A DNA stretch of 64,000 nt, taken from NCBI RefSeq assembly GCF_011075055.1, contig NC_058147.1, positions 14,260,001-14,324,000 on the forward strand, in the 5' to 3' direction. The translations under genes were made by a program, and so were the position numbers. Position 1 is the first letter of the stretch. The number at the start of each line of letters is the position of its first letter. This DNA comes from Mangifera indica (lineage: Eukaryota > Streptophyta > Magnoliopsida > Sapindales > Anacardiaceae). Below the pieces are notes generated by a model. It did no database searches, had not been told where the DNA came from, and saw only the letters and a list, made by a program, of their open reading frames with translations. Below, one piece after another: positions 1 to 10,140 of this stretch.

Positions 1-367
1 TCACCAAGGTTTCTAAAGTATTTTCTCTTCTTTTCTTTCCTTACTTGTCTTCCAAAACTCCTTCAAAATTCTTCATTTTTCTTCAAAAAAAAAAAAAGGA
101 AAAAGCATAGAGGAGGCTGAGTTTCTAGAAAGGATGGGAGAAGAGACGAAAATGCCTAATTTTTGTCTTTTATCCCTTTATATATCTACATACATATTGG
201 TTTAGCTTTTGTCTTTTCTTCTTTTTCTTTTTCTTTTTTTGTTTTATCTATATAGATTTATATATATATATCCACATACATTTTTACATGTATATTTAAA
301 CTTAGAGATGTCTCAAAGTAAGGCCAAAAGACATAAATATGTCTGGAATGTACCTGAAGGTATTATA
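1..367 (-). repeat. Ty3/gypsy 'F' 3' LTR fragment
   Basis: Read on the minus strand, this begins at 367 with TATAATACC, a decayed form of the TGTAATGCC that starts the LTR of element C in this window. The 60 bases inside that end (about 308-367) align with the end of the C LTR at 40145-40204 (the words 'gccaaaagacaaaaatg' and 'gtac' are shared in order). Outside that stretch the match is weak, and the LTR runs off the left edge of the window. A purine run (GGAAGGGTAAG on the minus strand) sits just inside the boundary, as a polypurine tract should. Confidence 0.6.
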
Positions 368-1495
368 CTTACCCTTCCAATGTTTCTTATTACCTTTGGT
401 TTGAAAGCTTCTTTTACCTCTAAAATCCTTGTTACTACCCTTTTGGTTGCCACTATTGTGATTGCTTCCTATCTCAACCTAATCAAATCTCTAAGCTAAG
501 GCTACAAAAATGTGTTGATCTAGTACATCTTTATCTTTAGTCATCTTCTACCTCATGGCCTTTAATTTTTGTACCTTACTCAAGGCCTCTGAATAGGAAT
601 TAAGGGCATGGTCTTCTATCATGACATCTTTTCCTATGTTTGGACTAAACTTATTTATGAATTTCTTTATCTTTCCTTTGTTTATACTAACCAACCCTAG
701 AGAATACTTGCTAGGCCATTAAGTATGGTAAAGAACTCTTTTACCGTCATGTTATCTTATCTCACAATGATGAACTATTGGGCTTGATCATAAAAAATAT
801 ATGCCCAATTAGTCTATATAGCTATCTAAAATCAACCTAAGTCATCTATATAGCTCAACAAGTCTCACATAACATTTGCCATCAAACCTTGGCATCTTCT
901 TTAAGAAAGAAACTGATATACTAAATTTTCTTTCAATCGATCATCATGAATAGCCCCATGACATCTTCTGTTCCCTCTAACTACTCTTTAGCTAGTACTA
1001 AACCTATGACTAAGTTACCTCTAAACTTGCTAAGCTAATGTTTGCCTATAAGACTACAAATTAGGTGAATTTGTCATCTGCTACCACCCATAACTATTAC
1101 TCTTTGTGTCTCTTCGCCTACTCTATCTTATTAGGGTAATAGATTGACAACTAAGGGCTACTCAACTACTAGTGGGGCATTGACTAGCTACCTGGTGCTT
1201 TATGATTTCTCTTAGTTTTAATAGAGAATTTCTTATAATATTTGTCTTAATTACTAAACTATCAACCTGTGGTACTACTATCGTATCAAAACATCTCGAT
1301 AAGCCTACTAGACTTCTTCATCCTAAAATAAACACGTAAACTTAGGCAAATGTACAACTATCTCAATATAGGTTAAGTTATACTTATAGCAATAAATGTG
1401 TAGGAGTGATCAATGTTACATGAGGCCTACTTTCTTACTTAACTTTCTTATGCATATTCAAACACATTTTAACTTATAACACCTATTTGGTTTCC
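368..1495 (-). pseudogene. gag remnant of gypsy element F
   Basis: Minus-strand translation, broken by stops, shows the C-terminal part of a chromovirus Gag. Around 560-700 the frame reads ERIKKFINKF, then a short gap and EALSKVQKLKAMR, which parallels the Gag of element A at 9620-9760 (EKIEIFISGL..., LKAMR). Around 368-490 a basic, Asn/Lys-rich stretch follows (SNKDFRGKRSFQTKGNKK), typical of the linker before the zinc knuckle. The knuckle, protease, reverse transcriptase and integrase are all absent: Gag runs almost straight into the polypurine tract and LTR. This is a large internal deletion derivative. Confidence 0.65.
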
Positions 1496-2290
1496 AAAAT
1501 CATGTTTTGATTCCGTAAAGGTAACACCTCACTCCAAATACATACCTTAACATAGAATATGATATGAAGAGATGTATATTACTTGAACTTTTTATTAATT
1601 AAAGCAGAGTACAAAACATGGTTAAAATAACTTAAACATAATTGTGTGCAAAAAGGTGCATTTCAAATAAACTAAATACATCATCTCATTAAATAAAAAA
1701 ACCATGTCCATAATCCCAGTGTCTGAAACTCATATCAAATAATCACAAGTGGAGCATACTAATAAAGTCACAAGTGAGAAGCAAATACATAATTTAATCA
1801 TAAATCAACAAATGACTAAGTTTCCCCTCTACCTCATGCAATGATATGAGTTGAACTGTTGGCTTCCTCACATGCCTCATTATATAGTGCTACATACAAA
1901 ACTGCTAAAAGGAACATATGAGTGAAAAAGACTTAATAAGTAGGTGACCTCTCAACACCTTGTAGGCAACATAACTTATAACCATTGTGTTCCATCACTA
2001 AGTCTTTATATGGTTAATATAGAATATTTTACAATATCTTCTTATGTTTATTCATCTCCTTTTGACAACCTTATGCCCTAATACATAGGCAACGTCATCT
2101 TGGATCACAAAGGTCTAAACTAAACTCAACATATTTAATGCCTTTGTGAAAACAATTGACATCCCAAGTGTCTACTATCTATGAAACTAAAGAGGAGATA
2201 TCACTAACTTCTTAACTTCTGATGAATGCTTATTTTTCATATGGTTGATGAAAATCTAGCGATCTAACCCTCCTTTGTTGGTCTTTAATC
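1496..2290 (-). repeat. gypsy F primer-binding site and 5' LTR remnant
   Basis: At 1500-1519 the minus strand has a decayed Met-tRNA primer site (GAATCAAAACATG, compare TATCAAAGCATGG in element C). It lies directly inside GTAACACCTCACTCC at 1521, which matches the LTR edge of C (TATAACATCTCTCTCC at 44679). Further right the sequence keeps the C-type LTR order, including 'gagtgaaaaagacttaataagtaggtgacctc' like the 45050-45075 stretch of C. The right limit is approximate because similarity fades. Confidence 0.55.
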
Positions 2291-3699
2291 GCACTCAAGG
2301 CCTTTCAAACTCATTGTTTGGCTTTAGAATTGTATTTGCATAAAAAATTAAAGGTGGCTTGAGTTTAGCTCAAATCGAAATTGGTTTTAGTTAGTCTAAC
2401 TTGAGTTTGGTTTAAATTAATAGTTCGAATTCATGATTTGAAATGATTACTCAGATTTGTGGTTAGAGTTCGTGATTCTTTCAAAAAATAATCTAAAATT
2501 CTAATTATACATTATCATTTAAAAAAATCACAAAATATCATATCAAATTCTAAAATTTCTCAAATACACCCATATCACATAATTTTTTCCTATTGGTAAT
2601 ATATATCGTATCATACGATATGCTCATTTTATCATATTAATTTTTTTTATATATCTTAATATATGTATTATTTTTCACTTGTATTATATCATATCATACA
2701 ATATGATATGATATCAAATTCTAATTGTTTGAATTAGAATTTCTCAATATGAAATTCTAAAAAATCACAAAATATCATATCAAATTCTAAAATTTCTCAA
2801 TTCCTAATTGTTTGAATTCAAATATGAGTTAAATTCGAGTTAAAAGATTTAATTCATTTTTTAAACCAATTCAAGCTCGACCAAGAAAGTGTTTGCTAAC
2901 CTCAAAAGTCAATAAACTCTCTAACCAAACTCAAGCTTGTTGTTGGTCAGTTTGCTAACTTTAAGAGTCAATAAAGTCTTTTAAGTTTAATATCTTATGA
3001 CTTTCAAAATCTTACTTCCTCATTGACTTCAAATATAGAATGTAATTAATAAATTTATAAGTTATAGGGTTTAACTGAAAATTTTCTATTCAAGCTCAAG
3101 TTATCATTATTATCCCCTTGAGCTAAGAACATTTTAGGTTAGTAAGCTTGAGCTTTGCCTAAATGCAATAGAGGTGAGCTCAAGCCAAACAATAACCGCA
3201 AATGAATTTTGTGATCAAGTGTTTGGAACTTGATTAAGATATATTAAGGGACTTAGGAGCTGTCCAAAGCCTAATAAGAAAGCAAGATCAAGTCTTAAAA
3301 TTAAGAGACTTGCATACGATGTTAAAGAATTCAAAGATAAATTTAAACTATTAGAGGAAAATATAAAGAATTAGAGGAGAGAAATCTCAAATATTAAGAG
3401 AAAGTAGGTAAACTGACCGTTCATTTAGAATGATAGGAAAAATGTTTAAGTTATGGTTAACTACTAAAAATCATCCACCCGCTTCTTCAAGGCAAAAATC
3501 ATAAGCAATTTGTATTTTTTAAATATTTTATTTTGGTTTTCTTGTTTTACAAACTATAGACAAATATATAGCATTGTAATTATTAATAATGATTTATAAT
3601 AATTGTTAAGAGTGATTGTTACAAATTTATGTGACATGCATATACTTATTTCACTTCTTTTGAATTGAAATTAATGTAAGAGTGGTACTTATTTTGACA
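2291..3699. other. intergenic AT-rich DNA with short direct repeats
   Basis: No gene is seen. A stretch of about 40 bp (starting AAAAAATCACAAAATATC) occurs at 2522-2561 and again at about 2759-2800. The interval between them is rich in ATATC/GATAT palindromes (for example the run near 2604-2622 and 2690-2714). Two segments, near 2350-2480 and 2820-3190, are rich in CTTGAG/CTCAAG and GTTTGG words, a texture common in old plant DNA transposon remnants. No clean terminal repeats or target duplication could be fixed. Confidence 0.4.
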
Positions 3700-3708
3700 T
3701 TCAAATAA

Positions 3709-4444
3709 GGACAAAGGACTATTTCCCACCCAAAATATCCTCTTATCTTAAGTTCCTACCCATTAACTTTGAAAATCCTACTTATCCACCCATGAACAGT
3801 TAACGTTAACAAAACCCTAACCTTTTAAAATTTTATTTCCTTTTCTCCCCTAAACCCTAAAAACTAACAATTTTCCCCCATAGGCCATGTTTTAAAAAAT
3901 GACATTTCCCGCCTTAGGGTTTAGTTTTCAAACTTTGACACTATCTTTGGTATTTTTTTGGCACAATCTCTTTTCTCTTCCTTTAACAATAGCTCCCTCA
4001 CCATCCTTCCCTTTGGTCAGTAGTCCTAAACATAATAAGAGATGATGTTTTATTGGGAAAGTTGAATAGCTTCGTCTTTCTAACGAAGTTGAGAGTCATT
4101 TTTGGTGTCAATCGACGCCATTTAAGCTTTCAAATAAGAGAAGCTTGATCATCAAAGGGAGAAGAGATATTTGTTATCGACTATGACATCAAAGATTTGG
4201 AAAATAAACTGTAAGGGAAAATGTCATTTTTTAAAAGTTGGGTTAGAGGAAAACTTTTAGTTTTTATGGCTTGGGGGGAAGGAGATTAAATTTTAGTTTA
4301 TTTTTAATATTATAGATAAAATGATAATTTTACCCTAAAATTATTAATTTTAACTACCCATGGGTAGGTGTTTGAGATTTTTAAAGTTAAGGGGTAGGAA
4401 CTTCAGATAAAAGAGTACTTTGGGTGGAAAAAAGTCCTTTGGCC
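3709..4444. mobile_element. MULE-type MITE 1 (non-autonomous DNA transposon)
   Basis: The two ends are inverted copies over roughly 100 bp. The left end starts GGACAAAGGACTATTTCCCA. The right end, reverse-complemented, starts GGCCAAAGGACTTTTTTCCA, and both continue through the same order of words (CACCCAAA, GAAGTTCCTACCC, TTAACTTT). The 9-bp word TTCAAATAA lies directly outside both ends (3700-3708 and 4445-4453). Long inverted ends plus a 9-bp target duplication are diagnostic of Mutator-like elements. No transposase frame is present in the 736 bp. Confidence 0.88.
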
Positions 4445-6320
4445 TTCAAATAATGAAAAAGTGACAAATATTTTGACATGAGATATTAATTAAAATAGGC
4501 AAAAAAATCTACACCTAAACTTTTTTAAACAAACTTTTAATGAATTTACTTTTTTAAGCAAGCTCAATATTTATACCAATAGTTTTTAAGCAAGCTCAAT
4601 ATTTATACCAATAGTACCCTTACTCTTTGATAATTACCTTTCTTTAGTCGTATTGTTTCTTTGACAGCTTTTCTTCAATAGCATATTCTAGTATTATCAC
4701 ACTGATTGTATGTTTGGTAAATTATGAATCAAAACATTCATAAACTTGTTTTAAAACAGGTCAATTTTTGGTTTGATTGTTGATATGTCTAGATTAAAAC
4801 AAAAAGTAGAAACAGTTGTGAATAAGTGCATGTGTGAGTGAGAGTGCGGAGTGTAGAGTATGAGCACAAGTGTAGAGTGTGGAGTGTGGAGTATGAGCAT
4901 AAGTGTAGAGTGCAAGTATGAATATGCATGGAAAAGACATGTATTCAATATTTATATAAAAACATTCTCATGCTGAGTTATATAAAAATATAACATTCTT
5001 GCACTTAGTTCTTGCACAAAGTGAGAGAATGTTATTTTAATTATGTAAAAGTATATAAATTATTTTTTATATATTTTTAATTATAAGAAAAATAGTTTAT
5101 TTATTTTTATGAATTATTTTTATATAAATTAGTTTTATATAAAAATTTTTATATAAAAGTTTTTATGCAAACACGTTCTTTATGCAAATATTGTGTACAT
5201 TTCTTTCATTCACACAATCGTATTTACATCCTGCACTTCGTACTTTGCACTTCACACTCTCGCTCTCGCTATTACTAGCACTAGCACTTATTCACATCTG
5301 TTTTAATTTTTTGTTTCGATCATGACATATCAATAATCAAACAAAAAATCAACCTTTTTCATAACAAGTTAACGAACGTTTCGATTCAAAAGTTACCAAA
5401 TTTACAATCAATTTGATGATACTATAACATCCACATGTATGCTCAAGGTCATTTTGGTCTTTTTAGTATTTTTCTATGTGAATTTGTGCTTAAGAAGTTA
5501 TTATGTGAATTATGGCATGTATGCCCATGTATGAGAGGTTGTGTGCTTGTGGATGATGTGGCAGAGAGGGCAAAATGATCTTTTTCACGTATCATATGTT
5601 TTGGAGAAATTTGGTCAGGATGCATGCCTATGTAAGTAAGGTATACAATCGTGTCTAATAAGTGAATTTTGAATTTTAGGGTAATGATATGTTTCGCGAG
5701 AATCATGTGACGAGGTTTTAATGCTTCGTAACTGGCATACAAGCCCATATGTCTAGCAAACATGCTTGTGTACATCAAATTAATCTAAAAATAAAAATGG
5801 TCACAAAATGTTCAACAAGAGAGAAAAAAGAATTGAAGAGTGCTAAAGTCATGTCTTGCTAGGAGAGAGGCATTTGGAGCCATTTCAAGCCACGAGAAGA
5901 CTATTATCGTTATTTCACTATGGTAAGTAGCATGATTTCATGCAATTTTATGGATTGAATTACTTCTAATGCTTTTGAATTGAATGTGCACATGATGTTT
6001 GATTACTTAGAATAGTTATATGTATATATTGATAATTGATGTAGGGATTGATTGAGTTTTTTCATAGTTATAGTTGAATTTATAATTTAGAATTGTTTGA
6101 TCTTAGCTAAATGTTGATTCCTTTTACGTATGGGTAATGGGTTGTTTAAATTGATATTAATGGTCTATTGGGGTTGATAGAAAGTTAGAATTTTGTCTAT
6201 ATTTGTATATGATAGAATGTACATTTTAAATTTAGTGTAGGATAGGATATGAATATGAGATATATGTTGTGCCATGTTGGTGATGTTTAAATTATAGATT
6301 CATGGGTATAATGCGAAATA

Positions 6321-7763
6321 TGTTGACTTGAGGAGTCATTATGCTCTTATTTTGATGATAACAAACTAATATGTCCCTAAACATATTGACTAATGATTTT
6401 ACTTGAGTGTGAGCTTAGATTGCAAGGATTTATCTAATGCACTTGAAGGAGTTTCAAGATGGAAATGAAAGAGAAGAGTCAATTGAAGAATTATTGAAGA
6501 TTTGAAGAAAAGCTCAAGTGTTAGGTAGATATATTTGTAATATAGAGCATTCGTTTTGATTAGAATATTTATTTGCATGGGATAGCTCACTTGAAAACTC
6601 ATTTTCATATCTTTCACATTTTGGGTTAAAATGTCGTTTTTCAAACTTATTGGTTTAAGCTAATTCTTTCACCAAAGTTTATTAATTCTTTTAAAATGAT
6701 GAAGTTTTGTGAACCACATTTTCATATCTTAAAGTTGGTTTTGAAAGAATTTTCAAAATTGGGTTAAATTGTCACTTTTCAAAGTTTTAGGGGTCAAATT
6801 GCAGTTTTTGAAAACCCAGGGGGTAAAATGTAATAAAATTCGGTCGACCGAATTTCACCGACCGAATCAGCTTCCGAATTATTCAGAAGCCATGTATTTT
6901 GGCTTCAGAAATTCGGTCAACCGAATTAAATTCGGTCGACCGAATTTTGGTTTGAATTTTTCCAACGGCTAGTGCCACGTAAGCTCCACGGAAGTGCCAC
7001 GTCACATCCGGTTGACCGAATTCCATCCGGTCGATCGAATTGTACGTTTTCTGGAAAATTAAAACGGCTATCTTTGTGCACAACGGTAACTTTCCTTATT
7101 TTCCCCTATATAAACCCAATGAATTTCGTTCTAAAAGAACTTTTGCCACCAAGAACTTTCATATATTTGAGAGCAAATTAGTTTTGAGCTATTGACTTGC
7201 AAATTATTCTCTCTAATCAAAACCCTTGCTTTTACACTTTGTAATTTCATTTGCTTTGGGTTGTACTAAGCTTTAACTTTCATATACACTTTGAGAGAGA
7301 TCATATTTCAACATTTATACTAAAATTCGTGTTATAAAAGAGTGAGGTTCACTCTTGGAGAGATTAGCAAATTTCTAGTGAGAGAAATTGAGCTTTAACA
7401 CTTGTAAAGGTTAATAGCACCTTGGAAGCTATTTTGGTTGTGAAGAAAAGCTTGGTTGAGGTTTAGTCAACCAAGGATTAGTGGAATACTCCAAGGGAGA
7501 AAGCTTGGAGGAGTGGACGTAGGCCGGGTTGAGCCGAACCACTATACATCGCGTGTTTGATTTTCTCTTCCCTTAAACTTATATTTTATGTTATGTTATT
7601 TTGATTGTATTGATTGTTTGAGATATTTTAGTTATTTTCATACATTGGATTAAAAATAGGCAACATTATTTGATTTGAATAAATTGCTTTAATTCTCAAA
7701 TTTGGTAAAGATAGTTTTAAAATTGCCTAATTCACCCCCCCTCTTAGGCCATTCGATCCTACA
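6321..7763 (+). mobile_element. copia-type solo LTR nested in the gypsy A 5' LTR
   Basis: The insert begins TGTTGACTTGAGG and ends CGATCCTACA, with AAATA directly outside both ends (6316-6320 and 7764-7768). The undamaged sister LTR has a single AAATA at this place (about 14465-14470), so the empty site is preserved in the same element. Just before its end it has a C-run followed by TCTTAGG, a terminal block seen in plant copia LTRs, particularly Sirevirus-like ones. It contains no polyprotein and no second LTR, as expected after recombination between two LTRs. Confidence 0.88.
6837..7040. repeat. cluster of GGTCGACC palindromes in the solo LTR
   Basis: The 18-bp perfect palindrome AATTCGGTCGACCGAATT occurs at 6837-6854 and 6929-6946, with a one-base variant at 6910-6927 (GGTCAACC). 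Diverged copies follow near 7006-7021 (ATCCGGTTGACCGAAT) and 7025-7040 (ATCCGGTCGATCGAAT), and a half copy sits at about 6858. Palindromic repeats of this sort have been described in LTRs of Sirevirus-type copia elements. Whether they bind a protein is unknown. Confidence 0.85.
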
Positions 7764-9087
7764 AAATAAGGTTGCATGGTAAGGTGTTGGGTATGAAATA
7801 TGTTTTTCTTAGAAGTGTTTGGTTGTATATGGAAGTCAAGAAAGTGCAAGAAAACTAGATTCAAAATTCTAGAAATTTTGAGATTTTAACAACACACGTC
7901 TGTATACATTTAGGAAAATTCTACCCATGTAAGTGGAACACATAGGAGTATGGAATAGGGAATGGACACATGCCCATGTGGTATAGGACACACGGTCATG
8001 TGCTTAGGATGCATGTCATATAAATTAGGTAACACACACCCATATGTAAAAGATGTAGACTCATGTACATCTAAGGAAACTTGGAATTGATAAAGAATAT
8101 ATGAAGCTTTACTACAAATAAATAGATTAAAGAAATAGCAAATTTACCCGTATAAGAGATGTTTACAAAAAAAGGCCAATAATAAGACCCTAATGAAAGT
8201 TATTGTGGATGCAAATCAATATAGGTGTGCTTAACTATGTGGACAATGACACGTACCCTGATCGAATCATGTCTAAGTCAAAAATATAAATATGATTTCT
8301 AATAATATTACAAGTCACCAAATTGTGTAGAGTGGCAAGGAAAACAATGGGGCTAATAAATGTATGTAATTCTATACTGATGATGGTGGTTATAGTATTT
8401 TGATATGTGTGCAAAAATAAGAAAGGCCCAAGGTCCCACTGTATGAGTAATATTGTCTTAACAACCTAAGTCTAGTTGGTATGTGTATGAATTACATATA
8501 AGAAAGATATTCGAGATGTCATAGGCTTTTACATGACATTTAAGGTATCAATGTACATCATCAAGGTAAGTCATTTATGACTTACCTTGTTATGTGAGCA
8601 AGGGCACTAGGCATTGAGAAAATCCTGATGGACATCTGGGATGTTGGAAAAACATCCATGGATTTCTATATGAAGGAATAATATTACTTTATATATTACT
8701 TTTGCTACTTATTGATTATAAATTCACTTATGTGTTTGCTGTGTGATTTTGTAAGTAGGGTTTTGAAGTAGTAGGGTGGTGGTAGAGAGATTAATGGTAC
8801 AACTCGATACAACACATAAGGGTGTCTTTACTTATGAACTATTCATTATATTAATATGAATCCTTTTACATGTATTGATGCACTTAGATTTGATAGATAT
8901 TTGTTTTACATTGATTTATATGGTTACATATTTATGTTTAGATGGTTTCATATATGTTATTCAGATAGTGTTTAAATCATTGTATTAAACTTTATAATAA
9001 AATTTTGGGATTGTGGGATTGTTTTCAATGTATTACATTTAATAACTGTGATAGCATATTATGAAAGTTTGATAGGTCATGTCTCTA

Positions 9088-10140
9088 AAAATGTGAGTCA
9101 CCCTATGTAAATACCACCATTGGCTAAGTAGTACCCTTTACATATGACATGCCTCCCCAGTAGGAGACAATAGGCAAGAGTTTACTAAGACAATAGGTAA
9201 CAAGAGGACACAGGGGCCAAATTCATCATGTTTATAACCTAGCTGGTAAACACCAGCCCTTAGTGTTTCATAAGACAAACAAAGATGTTGTGTCAACTGA
9301 AGATTGGCTAGAGGTTGTAGAGGAGGCCATAAAGCTATATGAAATGTTGGATTAGGAAAAGCTCTAATATGCCAATTACTTGACGAGGGTCAATGTTAAA
9401 GTATGATGGAGAGCCTTCAAAGATGCCTAGTAGGCTTATATTATCATATGGGTTAACTTTAGATAAGTCTTTAGGAGGGAGTTTCTAGGAGCCGATGTGT
9501 TATATATCAAGACATAAGAGTACTTTAAACTGAGATAGAAGGACATGACAATCAATGAGTTCTTTATCAAGCTGAATTCCTTAGCCTGATATGTCTTGGG
9601 TATGACTAGTATTAATAAAGAAAAGATAGAGATCTTTATTAGTAGGCTTAGAGTTGACATCCCCAAAGACTTACTGATGAGAGATAACCCTCCCAGATCT
9701 TATACTGACATAATAGGAAAAACTCAATGATTAAAGGCCATGAGATTAAGAATGGTTAAAGAGAGATAAAAGATATACAAATTTGTCCCACCAATTTGGA
9801 GTTATGCTTATACAACCTTGGGGGTAATCGAGTAAGAAACAATCATGATGGTCATGACACTAAGAGTAGTAAAGATAAACGAGGTAAGAGGAGCTTCCAA
9901 TCTTGTTGTTCTAGAAGAGGCTAGAAAAGTAAGAGGTTGAGGCATAAGGAGCGACTTAGGTGGGAAGAGCCATTGAAATGGGAGAAGATCTCTACATGCT
10001 AGAGATATGGTTGTAGACACATCGGTGAGTGTGTAACTGCTTAGAAGATGTGTTTTAGATGTAGACAACTAAGACATTTCACTTGGGAGTGTACTATAGT
10101 AGTACCAACCTTGATAAGTAAACAGTTGAGGAAGAAAGAC
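9088..10140 (+). pseudogene. gag pseudogene of gypsy A
   Basis: From about 9290 the translation shows a retrotransposon Gag core: STEDWLEVVEEAIKLYEML, then AYIIIWVNF-like residues and RHKEYFKLR-like residues before TINEFFIKLNSLA and EKIEIFISGLRVDIPKDLLM. A basic linker (KRSFQSCCSRRG) follows, then a zinc knuckle at 10051-10092 reading CFRCRQLRHFTWEC, with all four CX2CX4HX4C ligands kept. Stop codons occur at several points (for example near 9352, 9430 and 9728), so no full Gag can be made. The first 150 bases after the LTR break (9088-9240) show nothing recognisable. Confidence 0.85.

Larger units (their letters stand above)
5423..9087 (+). repeat. 5' LTR of gypsy A, split by a solo LTR, 3' end lost
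   Basis: This aligns with the 3' LTR (13554-15884) from its first base to GGTCATGTCTCT, ending at about 9087. Beyond that the 3' LTR has about 50 more bases (to TGTTATA) that are absent here, so a deletion removed the LTR end and the primer-binding site. The interval 6321-7768 is extra: a solo LTR plus one copy of its AAATA duplication. Internal landmarks shared by both LTRs include GGTAAGGTGTTGGGTAT (7779 and 14480). Confidence 0.88.

Noticed and set aside
209..499. 96-codon open frame ending in two hydrophobic segments, as a small membrane protein
   Set aside because: Its second half spans the boundary between a gypsy LTR (edge at 367) and the gag linker read on the opposite strand. The hydrophobic look comes from the antisense of a Lys/Asn-rich Gag stretch.
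4751..4948. 65-codon minus-strand open frame of His/Ser/Leu-rich repeats
   Set aside because: It translates a GTGTAGAGT-type minisatellite at the inner end of the foldback element arm and is not a protein family.
6769..7181. Three short open frames around the GGTCGACC palindromes
   Set aside because: They read the palindromic LTR repeat on both strands (Phe-Gly-Arg-Pro-like repeats) and have no family similarity.
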